Counted from the first letter of the stretch, positions 1 through 11,839 are shown. The stretch: 64,000 bases of DNA from Artemisia argyi (GCA_030686995.1 CM060708.1:183647115-183711114), one strand, 5' to 3'. Numbers and translations: made by a program. Notes: generated by a model from the sequence alone, not told the origin.

Positions 1-3000
1 AAAAAGACGGCTGTTCCTCTCACTGGGTGATGTTCACCCGGGCACGGATTACTTTATATCCGTGTGTCATCGACTTGATGTACGTTTCAGTGCATCATTT
101 CTTGTAAAAGAAGAGAAGTCTTCTTTACATCATGAATACTTTTCCTTCAATGATTCTTCGGAAAAGTATTTGTTCTAAACTTGGTGGTACCATGATTTTT
201 GTAAATCAATCAAACTTGCAATTTTGTATAAAACTTGCCTCTCAATCGATGCCAAATGATTAATCTTTTGATGAAAAAGTGATAAATTGAAAATGGGTCA
301 TCGATTGAGAGGGAGAATGATTTCAAAAATTCTATATCATCAAACCATGATCTTTGTGCATTAAAAGCAGTAAATGGAATTGTTATGTGCGAGAATATGA
401 ATTTTTTCATGAGTTTCTCGTTAAACTCTAAATCATTTATAAACTCATCATTTCTGACACATAACATGCTCCCTCAAGGATTGAGGGGAAGTAAATGTAT
501 CGTCTCAAAATTAGTTATGCTTAAATCTGACCACATTTTTCTCCCAAAATCTTTAAACGTATTTAAATCACTTGGGATCACAAATCTCAAATTGTTTGAA
601 ATTTTTGATCGAGGGAGAAAATGTAATTTAAATATAAAATCTGATTAAAATGTGATGTTTTGGACATAATTGTATGCCCTCCCATATGTGCTAAACTCTT
701 TTGTACATCAATGCACATATTGAGGGGGAGCAAATGGTTTGTGGTGACTAAAAGGACTTAGCATCTCATGTGAGTGTATCTCAGGCTTAACCAATGAATT
801 GACGGAACATATATTGTCATGAATCGAAAGGACTAGTCCTGGACGGGTAATAATTTCAAGCTGGTTTAACCAATGATGTAAGCGTGTCTCGAAGAGGACT
901 TGTCTGAGTAGAGTGTACCATTTCGAGAAACCTTTTGTGGATTTGATCGGGCCGGGTAATAACTTCAAGCTAGTCTAAATAGTGATGTAAGCGTGTCTCG
1001 AATGCCCGTTCATGTTCACTAAAGGTGGATCAATTCAAAAGTGCAAACTCTTCCCGACATGTGCAAATTTTTGAATCAAAACATACGAGCACATGTTAAG
1101 GGGGAGCATTTGAAAATGATAAAACTCTCAACGCGTTAACAAAATGTGTTTCTTAATCATAAACATGTTGAGAGAATTTTCAATGATTTGGTGTTTGGCA
1201 ACATAGGATAGTTATGAAGTTATAAGGTGGCTAAGGTTAAGAAAACCGTCCTATGATCCGCCAGAGCCGGAGAGATCTACCCAAGGACAATACCCAATAG
1301 ATAGTATTAGAAAGTCCTTAGGTATGATTATGAAAAAAGGAGTAATGTGAGAAAGGAGAAAGAAGGGGTTGAAGAATTAAAAAGAAATGAAATGAGAAAG
1401 GTTGAAAAGAAATAGCCCTCCAATTATTCAACCTTAGGGCAGAAACCGGGTTCAATTCACATGCTACTGGTGGTTACTAAGGTAACACCGGTATTGAAGA
1501 CAAGACGTCATGGACCCAGTGAGGCACTGCACTAAACCTTCTAGCCACTCAAGTTCTCTTAAAAGGACTTGTTTCATTCTCACGGGGAACCGGTGTAATT
1601 TATCAACTTATCTCTTAGAGATGGTTGATATTGAAGCAGGAGACCTCTCCCTAGTCTCCGCATAAGAAAACCAAATTATGCACTTATCAAGTCTAGAGCC
1701 ACGAGATGCATCAAAAGATCTCAATAGGAACAGTGAATACTTTTGCACTGGTGGTTCATTATCAAGGACACCAGTTGCACATTTGAGAGTCCTACGTAGA
1801 TCTTTGCAATCTACCAGAACATTCATGAGAAATTACTGATGTGATTTTCTGCGATTGAATGGAAATTCCTGCCAGGGTCAACATCAGACAGCCCTGAAAG
1901 TAGGTCACTTCGGTAATTCCTTGTGGATTACGCTTAGTGGTCGCGGCGGTTACCAATGGTCTACAGTCGTGGAGTGAACTCCAGCGACTCACCCAGTCGT
2001 TGATTTACTTATGTAGATCGTGTAAATCCTCTCAGGGGTTACCGATTGGGAACGGTCTTGGTAAGGGTTAGAAGGAATCTTCACACTATGTTGTAGATGA
2101 TCTCTAATTCCAAACCTATAAGTACCAGATGATTTGTTGCTAACTGTTTGCTTGCAGGAATTTATGACGGTTGAAGTAGATTGCTGAAAAGATGCTGATC
2201 CATTACCTCATGTTCACACTTCGACATCTTAATCAAGAAATCATGATCATTGAATGGGCTTCATCTATGCTTCCACAACTCTGATGCTGAAGATCATGAT
2301 CCTGAAAAGTGTGAGCATGCCGTTACAAAGATGTCTACGTCACATGGAGATGATACTGTACAAAGATGACTTGGAGACAGAAGGATTTTTGATAGAATAT
2401 GAATGAAATCTAAGTCTGGCAGAAGGATTTTTTATGTTCATCATATTATTGTTGTATCATGCTTAAATGCTAAATGATTTGACAATATTTGATATCTAAT
2501 TATAAGTTATTAGGTAACTTGTGTAATGAATATTCTAATGGAATATGTTTGGACTTAGAATAATGATCCTCAACCTGGAATTGCTCCTAAATTCTAAGTA
2601 TAAACAATACGGCAAATTGTTGCGTAATTGTTATAGCCGACAATAAATCTTGAAAGATTGGAAGGCATCAAACATTACACAATGGATATCAAGTTTACGA
2701 AATTCTAAAGAGCATATTGTAGTTTGTATACAATGATGTTGGCTTAATTGAGATGACACTCAATAACTAGTTATGGTAGAATTTTATCCTTGTTAATAGC
2801 CATGTGAACTAGTTGTGCTCAACTAAGAGCATAGTTGCATTATACACTAAAGACTTAGAATACTTTAAACTTTAAAATGTTTGAAAGTTTGATTGTCATA
2901 AGTTGGTGATTGAGGATGTCACACCATTTATAAAATATTATGTAGCTATATCAAGATAATTGGATGTACATATACAAGAATTTCAATAATTGGATCCTTG

Positions 3001-3065
3001 AAATAAGTATTCTCAAAATTCCGATAGATCAAAGTTAGTTGAAATAATGTCTTGTCAACAAGTAT
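1..3065. repeat. unclassified retroelement-like sequence, probably interior of element A
   Basis: I see no convincing gene here. Several G-rich tracts resembling polypurine tracts (near 483, 720 and 1097, the last reading TTAAGGGGGAGCA) and the lack of long frames suggest non-coding 3' parts of old LTR elements. The stretch from about 1100 to 2150 is less AT-rich and could be a decayed LTR, but I could not define its ends. Because element B inserted at 3070/18427, this sequence should be continuous with 18432-19331 and so belong to the interior of outer element A. That is inference from the nesting. Confidence 0.3.
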
Positions 3066-3070
3066 GATTG

Positions 3071-3310
3071 TGTTGTGAAACAACGGCCTAATAGCACAAT
3101 AAGAACAATAATCAAAGGAACATAAAGAGTATGAGAGGGAAAGATAGAGCTTGTTATTGGTGTGTCTTCACATTACATTAGGTGCCTCTATTTATAGAGA
3201 CCTTAACATGAATGGTATTAAGTACATATTGGGTGTTACAAGAGTAATTATAAAGGTCATGAATATGATGATTAATGTGTACAATCAATATAATAAATAT
3301 ATTCATAACA
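3071..3310 (-). repeat. 3' LTR of element B
   Basis: On the minus strand it begins TGTTATGAATATATT and ends in ACA. It matches 18187-18426 almost base for base. It follows a polypurine tract, which marks it as the 3' LTR of a minus-strand element. Confidence 0.85.
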
Positions 3311-3321
3311 TTCCCCTTTGA
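3311..3321 (-). other. polypurine tract of element B
   Basis: On the minus strand TCAAAGGGGAA lies directly before the LTR start TGTTATG. This is the standard position of the plus-strand primer for LTR retrotransposons and fixes B's orientation. Confidence 0.7.
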
Positions 3322-3450
3322 TTATACATCATTCAAAATACGCTTTGGATACCGCCTCATTAAAAACCTTGCTAGGAAAAAACCAGTGGGAGAAAAACCA
3401 TAGCTAAGGGAAAAAGAGTGCAATGCGTATTATTCCCCCTCATAATCACT

Positions 3451-3720
3451 TCACTTGAGCTCACTGAAACGCTGCATTCCGATGTCATATACCAGTTTCT
3501 TAAATGTTGAGGTAGGGAGTGCCTTGGTAAATAAATCTGCTAGATTGTCACTTGAATGAATCTTTAGAACAATAATAGCGCTATTCTTTTGTAGGTCATG
3601 AGTAAAAAAGAACTTCGGTGAAATGTGCTTGGTTCTGTCACCTTTAGTAAACCCTTCCTTCAGTTGAGCAATGCATGTTGCTTTGTCCTCGTGTAAAATT
3701 GTTGGTCCCTCATTTCCAAC
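3451..3720 (-). pseudogene. Copia RNase H, C-terminal part (element B)
   Basis: Minus-strand translation gives an open run with the Copia RNase H signatures CIAQLKEGFTKGDRTKHISP and NLADLFTKALPTSTF, ending in a stop at 3453-3451. Motif order matches the last ~90 residues of Copia pol. The N-terminal half is about 9.5 kb away at 13232-13560 because element C inserted between them. The frame is open on this side, but the other half has a stop, so the gene is dead for two reasons. Confidence 0.85.
3716..3720. repeat. target-site duplication CCAAC, left copy (element C)
   Basis: CCAAC directly precedes the TGTGG end of element C. The same five bases follow its other end at 13227-13231. A 5-bp duplication is typical of LTR retrotransposon integration. 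Confidence 0.9.
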
Positions 3721-5001
3721 TGTGGAAAACTAGAAGGGGGGGTTGAATAGTTTTACGTCCTTTTAAATTTATAAACACAAGTTTGTTTTAAAAAACTTTT
3801 ATTCTAGTTTATGTGAACTCAATACTTGCACTATATGAACAATTGTATGATAACTTAACTAACAAAGCTAATATAGTAAAGGTAAATAAATAAGTAATGA
3901 GAAGAGTTAGAAAGATCAAACCACAACACAAGGATTTATAGTGGTTCGGCTACAAGGACACCTTCCTTGTTCCTACTCCACTCCCCGAGTCACCTACTCG
4001 AGAGTTTTCTTCACTATGTCAACAAACTCCCTTTTGGCGGAGAAAACCTTACACACCAATATACACACCACAACAACTTCACAACTTGATCACTACTTCT
4101 ACACAACTTCTTCACACCAATATACTACACACCAATCTTCTACACACCAATCTTCTACTTCACACCAATCTTCATAACTAATCTACTTCACTACTAATCA
4201 ACTTCTACTTCCTACACAACTTCTATATCTTCTAAACAATATATAACAAGCACAACACAATATTCACAAATGAATGTATATATACACTATGCACAACTAC
4301 TCTTCAACACTTCTTGAACTTGGTTGTAAAAAGAGTGTTCTTCTTTTGCACTTTGGATGAGAATGGATGATGAGGGATTGAATCACTTGAAACAAGGATT
4401 AATATAAAAATGATCAAAGGGTTTTAGAGGATGTTTAGAGAGTTATAGATCTGAAAATTTCGTGCAAAAGGTGGGTGAAAATTCCAGAATTAAGGTGGTA
4501 TTTATAGGAGAAGAATTCTGACATTTTCTGACAGGGGAGCCTGGCCGGTCCCCTTAAATTGTGGCCGGCCCCCTTAAAATTAAGGGGACCGTCCTTTATA
4601 ATTAAGGGGGCCGCCCAACTGTAATGGCCAGAAAACTTGTCTTTTAGTGGGGAAAGTTTATTTGGTGAAAAACTAATTGATTTTGGTTAAATATTTGAAA
4701 TCATATATTTAGTAAAACATTTTTCTTTATTACCAAAAGTGTTTTTCAAAAAAATATATAATATGTTTATATATTTAAATAAACTTTGTATTAGTTAATT
4801 AAATATCCCTTTGATCATAAGATGTATTAAGCACTTGTTTATCCATACCTTAAGTGATTAAGTTGGATATAGTGATATAAACTAGCTTAATACTTGTTTA
4901 CGTAGTAATCTTACGATTGACGAGTTTACATTTTGTGATCGTCAAAACATAGAGATATCAAAAAATATAAATAACGTTTTCATTCATTATTTATGTCAAC
5001 A
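3721..5001 (-). repeat. 3' LTR of element C
   Basis: The 1281-bp LTR runs TGTTGACAT...TTCCACA on the minus strand. It contains the GC-rich box (4542-4617) and a TATA-like CTATAAATACC near 4496-4507. A short run of the 15-bp TACACACCAATCTTC repeat (about 4110-4175) is shorter than in the partner LTR. Confidence 0.88.
4542..4617. promoter_or_regulatory. GC-rich inverted-repeat box in the 3' LTR (element C)
   Basis: Two forward half-sites of the type GGCCGGTCCCCTTAA are followed by two reverse half-sites TTAAGGGGNCCGNCC (order F-F-R-R). The box lies about 35 bp upstream of the LTR's TATA-like sequence in the minus-strand sense. A regulatory role is inferred from position and recurrence. Confidence 0.55.
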
Positions 5002-5015
5002 ATCTCCCCCTTTTT
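5002..5015 (-). other. polypurine tract of element C
   Basis: On the minus strand AAAAAGGGGGAGAT abuts the LTR start TGTTGACAT. Element F has the same tract at 58524-58537. Confidence 0.75.
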
Positions 5016-5465
5016 GATGATTACAAAATTTAAACTCATTAATCGAAAATTAGTATATATTCAAGTATTATTGTGAGTTTATATCACTTCTCCCCCTTTT
5101 TGTTAGCATCAAAAAGGTTATCCCGTGTTAATGGAAGCTCCCCCTTGAAGTATACTCCCCCTCGTTATGAGGCCAAAAGGAATCGAGATATGGATATCTT
5201 GCAAAAATATTTAGTGGCAAGCAACATATATATGTATATAGCATGCAAAAGTGTAAACTAAACATAACCATATCATTAATCAAGTGAAATTAATACATCA
5301 AGCATTACATCAACACATGAAATAAGTAATGCAACTAACAAAAGCCTTTAAAGGCTTACAATCATCATTGAAATAATAAACCAAAGCTCAAATGTGAAAG
5401 TCCACTCTAGAGCTTGCCATCCAAAATGGTTTAACATAATTTTATGTGTGAGACACCAAGCATGT

Positions 5466-6050
5466 TTAATTTGGAGGAATGGATGGTGATGGAGGACGAG
5501 TGTTTGTTGATGGTGGTGGAGGAGTTGAGTTTGTTGTTGGTGGTGGATGCAACAAGTTTTCAATGTGAGAAAACATGTATTGCATTTCATCTCTTAGTCC
5601 GAACACAATTGTTCGGTTGTGGATGCAACAAAGGCAAGTGTCACCATGAGCTTCAAGTAAGCTCCATGGGACGGGGTTATAGGTTGGTGGATTGATAGGG
5701 GATGATGAGAAGTGTGCATCAAGAGGTGTTAATGGTGATAGTGAGAGAGTTAATGCAAGGGTTGTGTTTTCATTGGTAGGTTGTGATGGTTGAACTATTG
5801 GTGGAGGAGATAAGTGGGTGTTAATGTAGTCATTAATGGATGAAGTGGATGGTATGGAGGAAGTAGAGTTTCCATTTGTTGAAGGTGTTTTGGAGGGTGC
5901 ATTTGGTGCACTAGGAGATGAACATTGAGGTGGTGGAGATGGAGTGGTGTTGTCTTCATTTGTAAGATCAATGAAGAGTTGTTTGGGTGGAATGATGACA
6001 AGTTTTTGTTTCTTGGCATTGTTTGAATAGGTGGTTCTTGGTGATGACAT
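5466..6050 (-). CDS. ORF3 accessory protein of element C (Pro/Ser/Thr-rich, SIM-like motif)
   Basis: The frame encodes about 194 residues from MSSPRTTYS. A further in-frame ATG lies at 6098, but I choose 6050. A TATA box (CTATATAAT, 6108-6116) lies 62 bp upstream of it, and the homologue in element F starts at the same MSSP with its TATA box 63 bp upstream. The N-terminus has a basic stretch and QLFIDLTNED, which fits the SUMO-interacting consensus (hydrophobic-hydrophobic-x-hydrophobic then acidic). A long Pro/Ser/Thr linker follows, then a conserved segment LLEAHGDTCLCCIHNRTIVF with GLRDEMQ, then a Pro-rich tail. I recall similar proteins from Asteraceae genomes only as hypothetical. Function unknown. 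The frame is intact here but frameshifted in element F. Confidence 0.65.
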   Translation of the reverse strand: MSSPRTTYSNNAKKQKLVIIPPKQLFIDLTNEDNTTPSPPPQCSSPSAPNAPSKTPSTNGNSTSSIPSTSSINDYINTHLSPPPIVQPSQPTNENTTLALTLSLSPLTPLDAHFSSSPINPPTYNPVPWSLLEAHGDTCLCCIHNRTIVFGLRDEMQYMFSHIENLLHPPPTTNSTPPPPSTNTRPPSPSIPPN

Positions 6051-6107
6051 GATGATGTTTGAAGAATGTTTGAGGATGATGGAATGTGAATTAAACATAC
6101 ATGGGGA

Positions 6108-6116
6108 TTATATAGT
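6108..6116 (-). promoter_or_regulatory. TATA box of ORF3 (element C)
   Basis: CTATATAAT on the minus strand lies 62 bp before the chosen ATG. Element F has TATAAATT at 59686-59693, 63 bp before its ORF3 ATG. The equal spacing supports a real internal promoter. Confidence 0.55.
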
Positions 6117-6256
6117 GGGAAAACATGTTTAGAAGTGGAATTAATTTGAAATTGTAATGTGATATTCCAAAATCAGTTTAGTTTTTAAGGGAAATGGTAG
6201 CTGGGACTAGCAAAAGGGATCACAAGAGGCAAAAGAGAACAGTGTAAAAACTGTTT

Positions 6257-6340
6257 CAGATGGCCGGTCCCCTTAAATGGAGGCCGGTCCCCTTAATTTT
6301 AAGGGGGCCGCCCTTATGATTTAAGGGGGCCGCCCATCTG
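6257..6340. promoter_or_regulatory. GC-rich inverted-repeat box upstream of ORF3 (element C)
   Basis: This 84-bp block is bracketed by CAGATGG and CCATCTG. It holds two GGCCGGTCCCCTTAA half-sites followed by two TTAAGGGGGCCGCCC half-sites (F-F-R-R). It could fold as one long hairpin. It lies about 145 bp upstream of the ORF3 TATA box, as in element F. Confidence 0.6.
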
Positions 6341-6402
6341 ACGACCCAGAAACTAAAATTTTTCAAAAATTTTCTGGAAAAATGTTGTGGTCTGTTTTGT
6401 AT

Positions 6403-6690
<288 letters not shown>

Positions 6691-6892
6691 AATCATGCAA
6701 GTATATATATAAATTAAGAGTTAAAGCATGCATTCATAAGCATATATTAAACATAATAAACAAGTTGACATACTAATCATTTATCCAAACAATTATTCCA
6801 AGAAAATTTCAAGTACATCCGAATGTATTTCGGACAAATAGCACACAAGACATAAAAATTAAATATTGTTTAACAAACATAATCTAAGCATA

Positions 6893-8091
6893 TCATCTCT
6901 TTTTCTTCCCGAAGATACCCTTCAAAGTCTTTCCGATAGATTTGAAGCCACCTCTAACTTCTTCGTGCAAGCTCTTTTGTCTTCTAAGCATCTCGGTAGT
7001 TCGTTTATGAAGCACTTCTTCGTTTGATCACTAGGAGATGGGGTAGAATACTCGGGATAGTCAAGATCCTCTAAATTGTCAACGAACTCAGAAAACGAAG
7101 GGGTACTAGCATCATGGATGTTTTCCTCCTCATCGTCATCGTCTTGTCTTGAAGATGATCCATGAAAGCTATGACGACGAGATTTACCCTTGTCACTTCG
7201 AGTTCGTCGAGCTTGTTTTAGAGCGAGAGGACGTAAAGTGGGGTAGATGGACTCATAGATACTATTGTCAAGATCGGGGTAGTACTCGATAACATGACGA
7301 TAGAGACGAGTGAGGAACATTCCATATGGAAGATTTGCTTTGGGAGTTTTTCTAGCACACTCAATCCGTTTGATAAAGAAGTAGGCCAAATTGTACGGCT
7401 TTTCGACAGCTATACAATACAACATGTGAGCAAGGCACGCCGGGAGATGGTCCCGGTGACCTCCGGTACCAAACGCATTCTCACGAATGAGTTCTTCCCA
7501 ATGCTTCATGTGGGGGCTTAATTCCTTGCGGAGAAGTTGGTATGGAGAGATTTGAACGTTTTTGGATTTTATTTTTCGGCTTGTGGTGGCACGTTCCACA
7601 CCAAGGATTTGACGAATTTCGTCGGGATGAGGAATTTCGTCGAAATAGGGACCGAAGGTTGGTCGATAGCGATTAAGATATTCGAGGTCCCACTCGTTTG
7701 TGAAAACGGCTTGACCTCTAAAAGGAATTTGGAGGATATGACCAAATTGTTCGAGAGTTAGGGTGATAAATTCATTTTGAATCATGAAAGATATAGTGAT
7801 GAAGCCAAGATCATTGGCTTGGACGGTGACTTGGCTATAGAAATCCATTATGAAGCGAGGAATGATAGGTTCGTTTATTTCATAAAGACAATTGAAGTTG
7901 ATGCTTGTAAACACGCGATTTATGTAGTCGGATTGAGCAAAAGCAAGATCTACTACACGTCCTTTATGAACATTTCTATCTTCAATTTGACGATATATAA
8001 GTCCAATGGAAGTAGATGTAGTAGGGAGTTGGGAAACTTTAGGAATGTAGTTTTTAGTGTGAGAAAGATCTTCGGTAGTTGCTTTTGGCAT
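6893..8091 (-). CDS. ORF2 accessory protein of element C (plant transposon-type protein), frameshifted near the C-terminus
   Basis: About 390 residues start at MPKATTEDLS (ATG 8091-8089). An upstream in-frame GTG at 8097 is unlikely to be used because it abuts a splice acceptor. Conserved blocks shared with the element F copy are PRFIMDFYSQVTVQ, NEWDL, HWEELIRENAFGTGGHRDHL and LPYGMFLTRLYRHV. Then come a basic RSDKGKS stretch and a DDDDEEE acidic run. Near 7015-7020 the frame shifts. In the shifted frame the conserved basic tail (RGGFKSIGK ... GKKKR) continues to a stop at 6895-6893. The uncorrected frame ends at 6922. It resembles the 'putative plant transposon protein' families common in Asteraceae retroelements. 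Function unknown. Confidence 0.7.
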
Positions 8092-8097
8092 TTTCAC

Positions 8098-8990
8098 CTA
8101 AACACATCATCAATACAAAAAAAAAATAAATATAAAGAAAGATAAAAGTATATGTATATTATTAAGGCTTATGTTGGAACGCAAACATACTTTGTTACTA
8201 ATCCTAAGAAGTAGATTACCATGTTCGTTAATATTGTTTTTAACTCGTTCTAGATATACTTTACGATGTTTAATAAGTAGTTATGGACAAATCCAAACGC
8301 CCTTTTAAACATCTTAATATATCATGAAATTTACTAGATTTACATTAGATTGTAAAACTAGCTATTTCTTGCGAGTTTCTTATGCATGTGATTTGTTTTT
8401 GAAAAAGATGGTTTGTATTTTTACTTAAAAATGTCATTTTTAGTAATAAACCAAACGCTTCCTTAACTATTGACTTATACCACTAGTATGTCAATATATA
8501 TATGAATTATATATCTTGACAAGTCCGATTAGCAATTTTTAGGTTTATAATTATAACAAAGTTTTATAAAAATTATAATGTCTAGGTTTCAATATTATTT
8601 GGACATAATCCAAACACCCCTATATCGTGAACCAATATAATTTTTCTTAGTCGAAAAATGTAATTTCAAGTTTTACAAGTTACAAAAGTATAATGTGATT
8701 AGTTTTAACACGTTTTCAAATCATTATTCAACAATGAGTTTGCTAAAAATTTTGAAAAGGAGTGTATGAAGTTTTTCAAAAATTTTCGACATGATAGTTT
8801 ATAATTACTAGTTTTTAGTGTTGATTAATCATTCTACTCCTAGGGGAAGCATTTGGTTATGGAGTTTTAAGACTTAATTCGAAAGAAATTGTGAAATTTG
8901 ACGAATTTTATAAAACATGCATAATCATGAGTATGATCAAATAAGATGAAATTAGATGAAATGTGTTATGAAAAACTTACAATACGTAAT
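8098..8990 (-). other. 5'-UTR intron of ORF2 (element C)
   Basis: On the minus strand a GTAAGTTTTT donor (GT at 8990-8989) and a TTTAG acceptor (AG at 8099-8098) bound an 893-nt AT-rich stretch ending just before GTGAAAATG. Element F has the same donor, the same acceptor context GGTG.AAATG and a 912-nt intron. Conservation of both junctions supports splicing. No frame inside it is convincing. Confidence 0.55.
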
Positions 8991-9165
8991 GGTGATTGTG
9001 TTAGATGAATTTGCCCTTTGCGAATTAACCCGAATTATGTGATTTGGAAGTGATTTGAGGTGTTTTTGGGTTTTGGTTTTCGTCACAACAGAAGCAAGGG
9101 AAGGGAAGTATAAAAAAGTGGAGTGTTTGGCAAAAGGAACAAAGGGAAAAACGGGTTTGAGCTAT

Positions 9166-9247
9166 CAGATGGCCGGTCCCCTTAAACATTAAGGGGGCCG
9201 CCCTTCATTTGGCTGCCGGTCCCCTTAAACATTAAGGGGGCCGCCCT
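9166..9247. promoter_or_regulatory. GC-rich inverted-repeat box upstream of ORF2 (element C)
   Basis: The half-site order is F-R-F-R (two successive hairpins), unlike the F-F-R-R order in the LTR and ORF3 boxes. It begins with CAGATGG. It lies about 180 bp upstream of the ORF2 leader's splice donor. Element F carries F-R-F-R at the same place. Confidence 0.6.
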
Positions 9248-9718
9248 CCAAAATTTGATTTTTGTGTTTTTGGTTTCTGGAAATGAACAAGAAAATATTT
9301 ATATGTATGTATTAGATTTATATTTAATCAAAAATACATTGGAGGGTATTCGCACGAAAGGAATTACTTGACACTTTTGCTTGACATTTTGCCAATTAAA
9401 TTTTCTTGATTATTTCAGATGAAATTTGTCAAGTACACGAGAAAGTTGTGGAAGGTTCATAAGTATATGTGTATATATATGTATGTAGTATGGGCTTATA
9501 AGACGAGAATAAAGGAGGGAGGCGTATGCAACGGAAGCCGGGAGTTTGTTTCATCCATAGATTTTTCGACTCATCTTTCTTCATCAACATGAGTGTTGTT
9601 GAACATTAAGGTTCAATAAGGCAAATGGGGAAAAGAAAAGGTTTGTAAACGAACAATTTCTAGTTCTAGAAAATCAACAAATGAATTTTCTAGGTTATAA
9701 GATCCTAGATATAGCTAA

Positions 9719-9721
<3 letters not shown>

Positions 9722-9801
<80 letters not shown>
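9722..9801. repeat. (TA)n microsatellite between gag and ORF2 (element C)
   Basis: About 80 bp of pure TA repeat. Element F has a TA tract at 63195-63255 in the same relative position, so it was probably present in the family ancestor. Confidence 0.9.
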
Positions 9802-9810
<9 letters not shown>

Positions 9811-10024
9811 ACTAGAGGGAATAATGAACCAATCAAAGTCACATAAAAACTAGATACTAAACTAAGCATGCATTTGTTGACAAGGAAATAAAAGGAAACG
9901 TGTACCTTACGTCTTCAATGCGTTTAACTTCAAAATCTTCAAGAGATAGTCCGAACAAGAGGTGATATCAAGAATTTCCATGTTTGAATGGCGAGAATTT
10001 TTACGTTGGTCCCCATTGTCTCAT

Positions 10025-11839
10025 TTAACCAATGTTATTTGTCCCGAACATGTTTTGTATTTGACTTGGGTGCATATATGGTGGAAACATTCCCCATGGA
10101 TTGAAGTTCCACATTTGTTGATTATTGTTAAAGTTTCGTCTATTTTGGTTTACTCTTGGTTGAGGTGTTTTAGATCTAGGGTAATAATTATTCGGTTTCC
10201 TAGGTGGTGGAGTTTTAGATCTTGTTTTCGTTTTAGATGATTCTACTTCGGTTTTTAAAGATAGTTTATAAAATGGTTTTATTTCTTCATTACTAGCTAG
10301 AGATATTTTCTTATCATTTATGAGTATATACTTAGGATTAGATTTTGAAGGTTTTAGTTCCTTGAGTTCACTTTTAAATTTAACATTTTTAACTTCACTT
10401 GTTGTGGCTTCGGTTGAGCTAAAACCTAGACCGGTTTTGTCTCCGGTTATTCTTTGAATACTTATAATTTTACTAAATGAGTTACTACTATTTTCAAATT
10501 TATCAAGTTTACAAATTTCTTCCTTAAGTTTGTTGTTTTCACTTCTAAGTTCTTGACATGATTTACATTCTTCAAAAGTTTCTTTGCCTTTTTCAAGTTG
10601 ATGTATTTTAATTTTTAGTTCAAGTACTTCATTTTCTAATTGGTTGTTTATGTATTGTAGTGATTTGTTTTTAGCCATTACTTGTTGTCCTAGTTTGCAT
10701 AATCTATTGTATTCACTATCTAAATCTTTTTCATCTAATGATAGATTTTCATTACTAAAATATTCGGTTTCGGAACGTACCTCACTTGATGTTTTAGCCA
10801 TGAGACACTTTTCTTCCTTTGTTGTTTCTTTCTCATCTTCATCGCTATCACTCCAAGCACCTCCAACAAACGCTCTTTGATTTTGATCTCTTGTCATCAT
10901 TGGACATTTTCCAATAGGGTGATTCGGATCACCACACTTGAAACATTTTCTATCATTCTTGCTATACTTGTCATCATTATTCTTTTGAGGTGTTCTCCTT
11001 TCATCGTGTGGTTGTCTAACGAATCTTCCTCGCCTTTTGAAGAATTTCTTGAAATCTCTTACGGCCATGGCATATTCTTCGTCTTCGCTTTCGGAAGATG
11101 AGCTATCTTCGTTGTTGGATTCCTTTCTAGCTTTCAAGGCGATTGACTTACTTTGCTCTCGTTTCCCTTTAACCATTTCGGAGTCCTTCTTTATTATTGC
11201 TTCGTAGACTTTTAAATTACCAATTAATTCATCAAGTTATAGCGTTGACAAATTCTTTGATTCTTCAATAGCCGTCACTTTAGCTCGCCATTTTGGGTGA
11301 AGAGCTCTAAGAAACTTCCTAACAAAATTCTTACTAGAGAAATTCTCATCAAGTGCTTTTAAACTTGTGATTATAGTGTTAAATCTAGCAAAAGCATTAT
11401 CAATTGATTCCTCTTCCGGAATCATGAATTGCTCATATTGTTGAACAAGTAGATCTATTTTGTTATCTTTGACTTGATTATTACCTTGGTGGGTTATTAA
11501 TAAAGAGTTCCAAATTTCTTTTGCGGTTTCACACATAAAGATCCTTTCGTACTCTTTACGTGGTAGCGCATTGTAAATAACCGTTTTTGCTTCATTATTT
11601 TTAGCAAGTTTTCTTTTTAAATCATCATTTTGTTTTTCAAAAGGTACGATTTCATCTTTCTTAGTTTCGGGGTTATTTTGAATAGGTAAAAAATCACCAT
11701 TGGTAATAACATGCCAAAGATCTAGATCTTTTGATTTCACATAAGTTTCGAATCGATTTTTCCAATATAAAAATCCATCACTTTCAAATAGTGGTGGTCT
11801 TTGCATAGATTGCCCTTCTAAATATTTTTCAGATTTCAT
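10025..11839 (-). CDS. gag of element C, Copia type, split by one in-frame stop
   Basis: Gag packages element RNA into virus-like particles in the cytoplasm. The frame starts at ATG 11839, about 55 nt after the primer site. The first ~200 residues are a Copia capsid-like region ([33 protein letters not shown]). A TAA at 11239-11237 interrupts it, and the same frame stays open for 20 codons before the next ATG at 11176. After it come basic residues, one zinc knuckle ([14 protein letters not shown], a CX2CX4HX4C), a coiled-coil-like Glu/Lys-rich part and an [16 protein letters not shown] tail. Total about 604 codons. The stop probably inactivates it unless read through. The downstream half of the element F copy is open in this window. 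Confidence 0.8.

Noticed and set aside
5444..5695. Plus-strand frame opposite ORF3
   Set aside because: Mirror of the low-complexity Pro/Ser codons of ORF3; no start context or conservation in element F.
7294..8145. Three plus-strand frames opposite ORF2
   Set aside because: Shadows of the conserved minus-strand protein.
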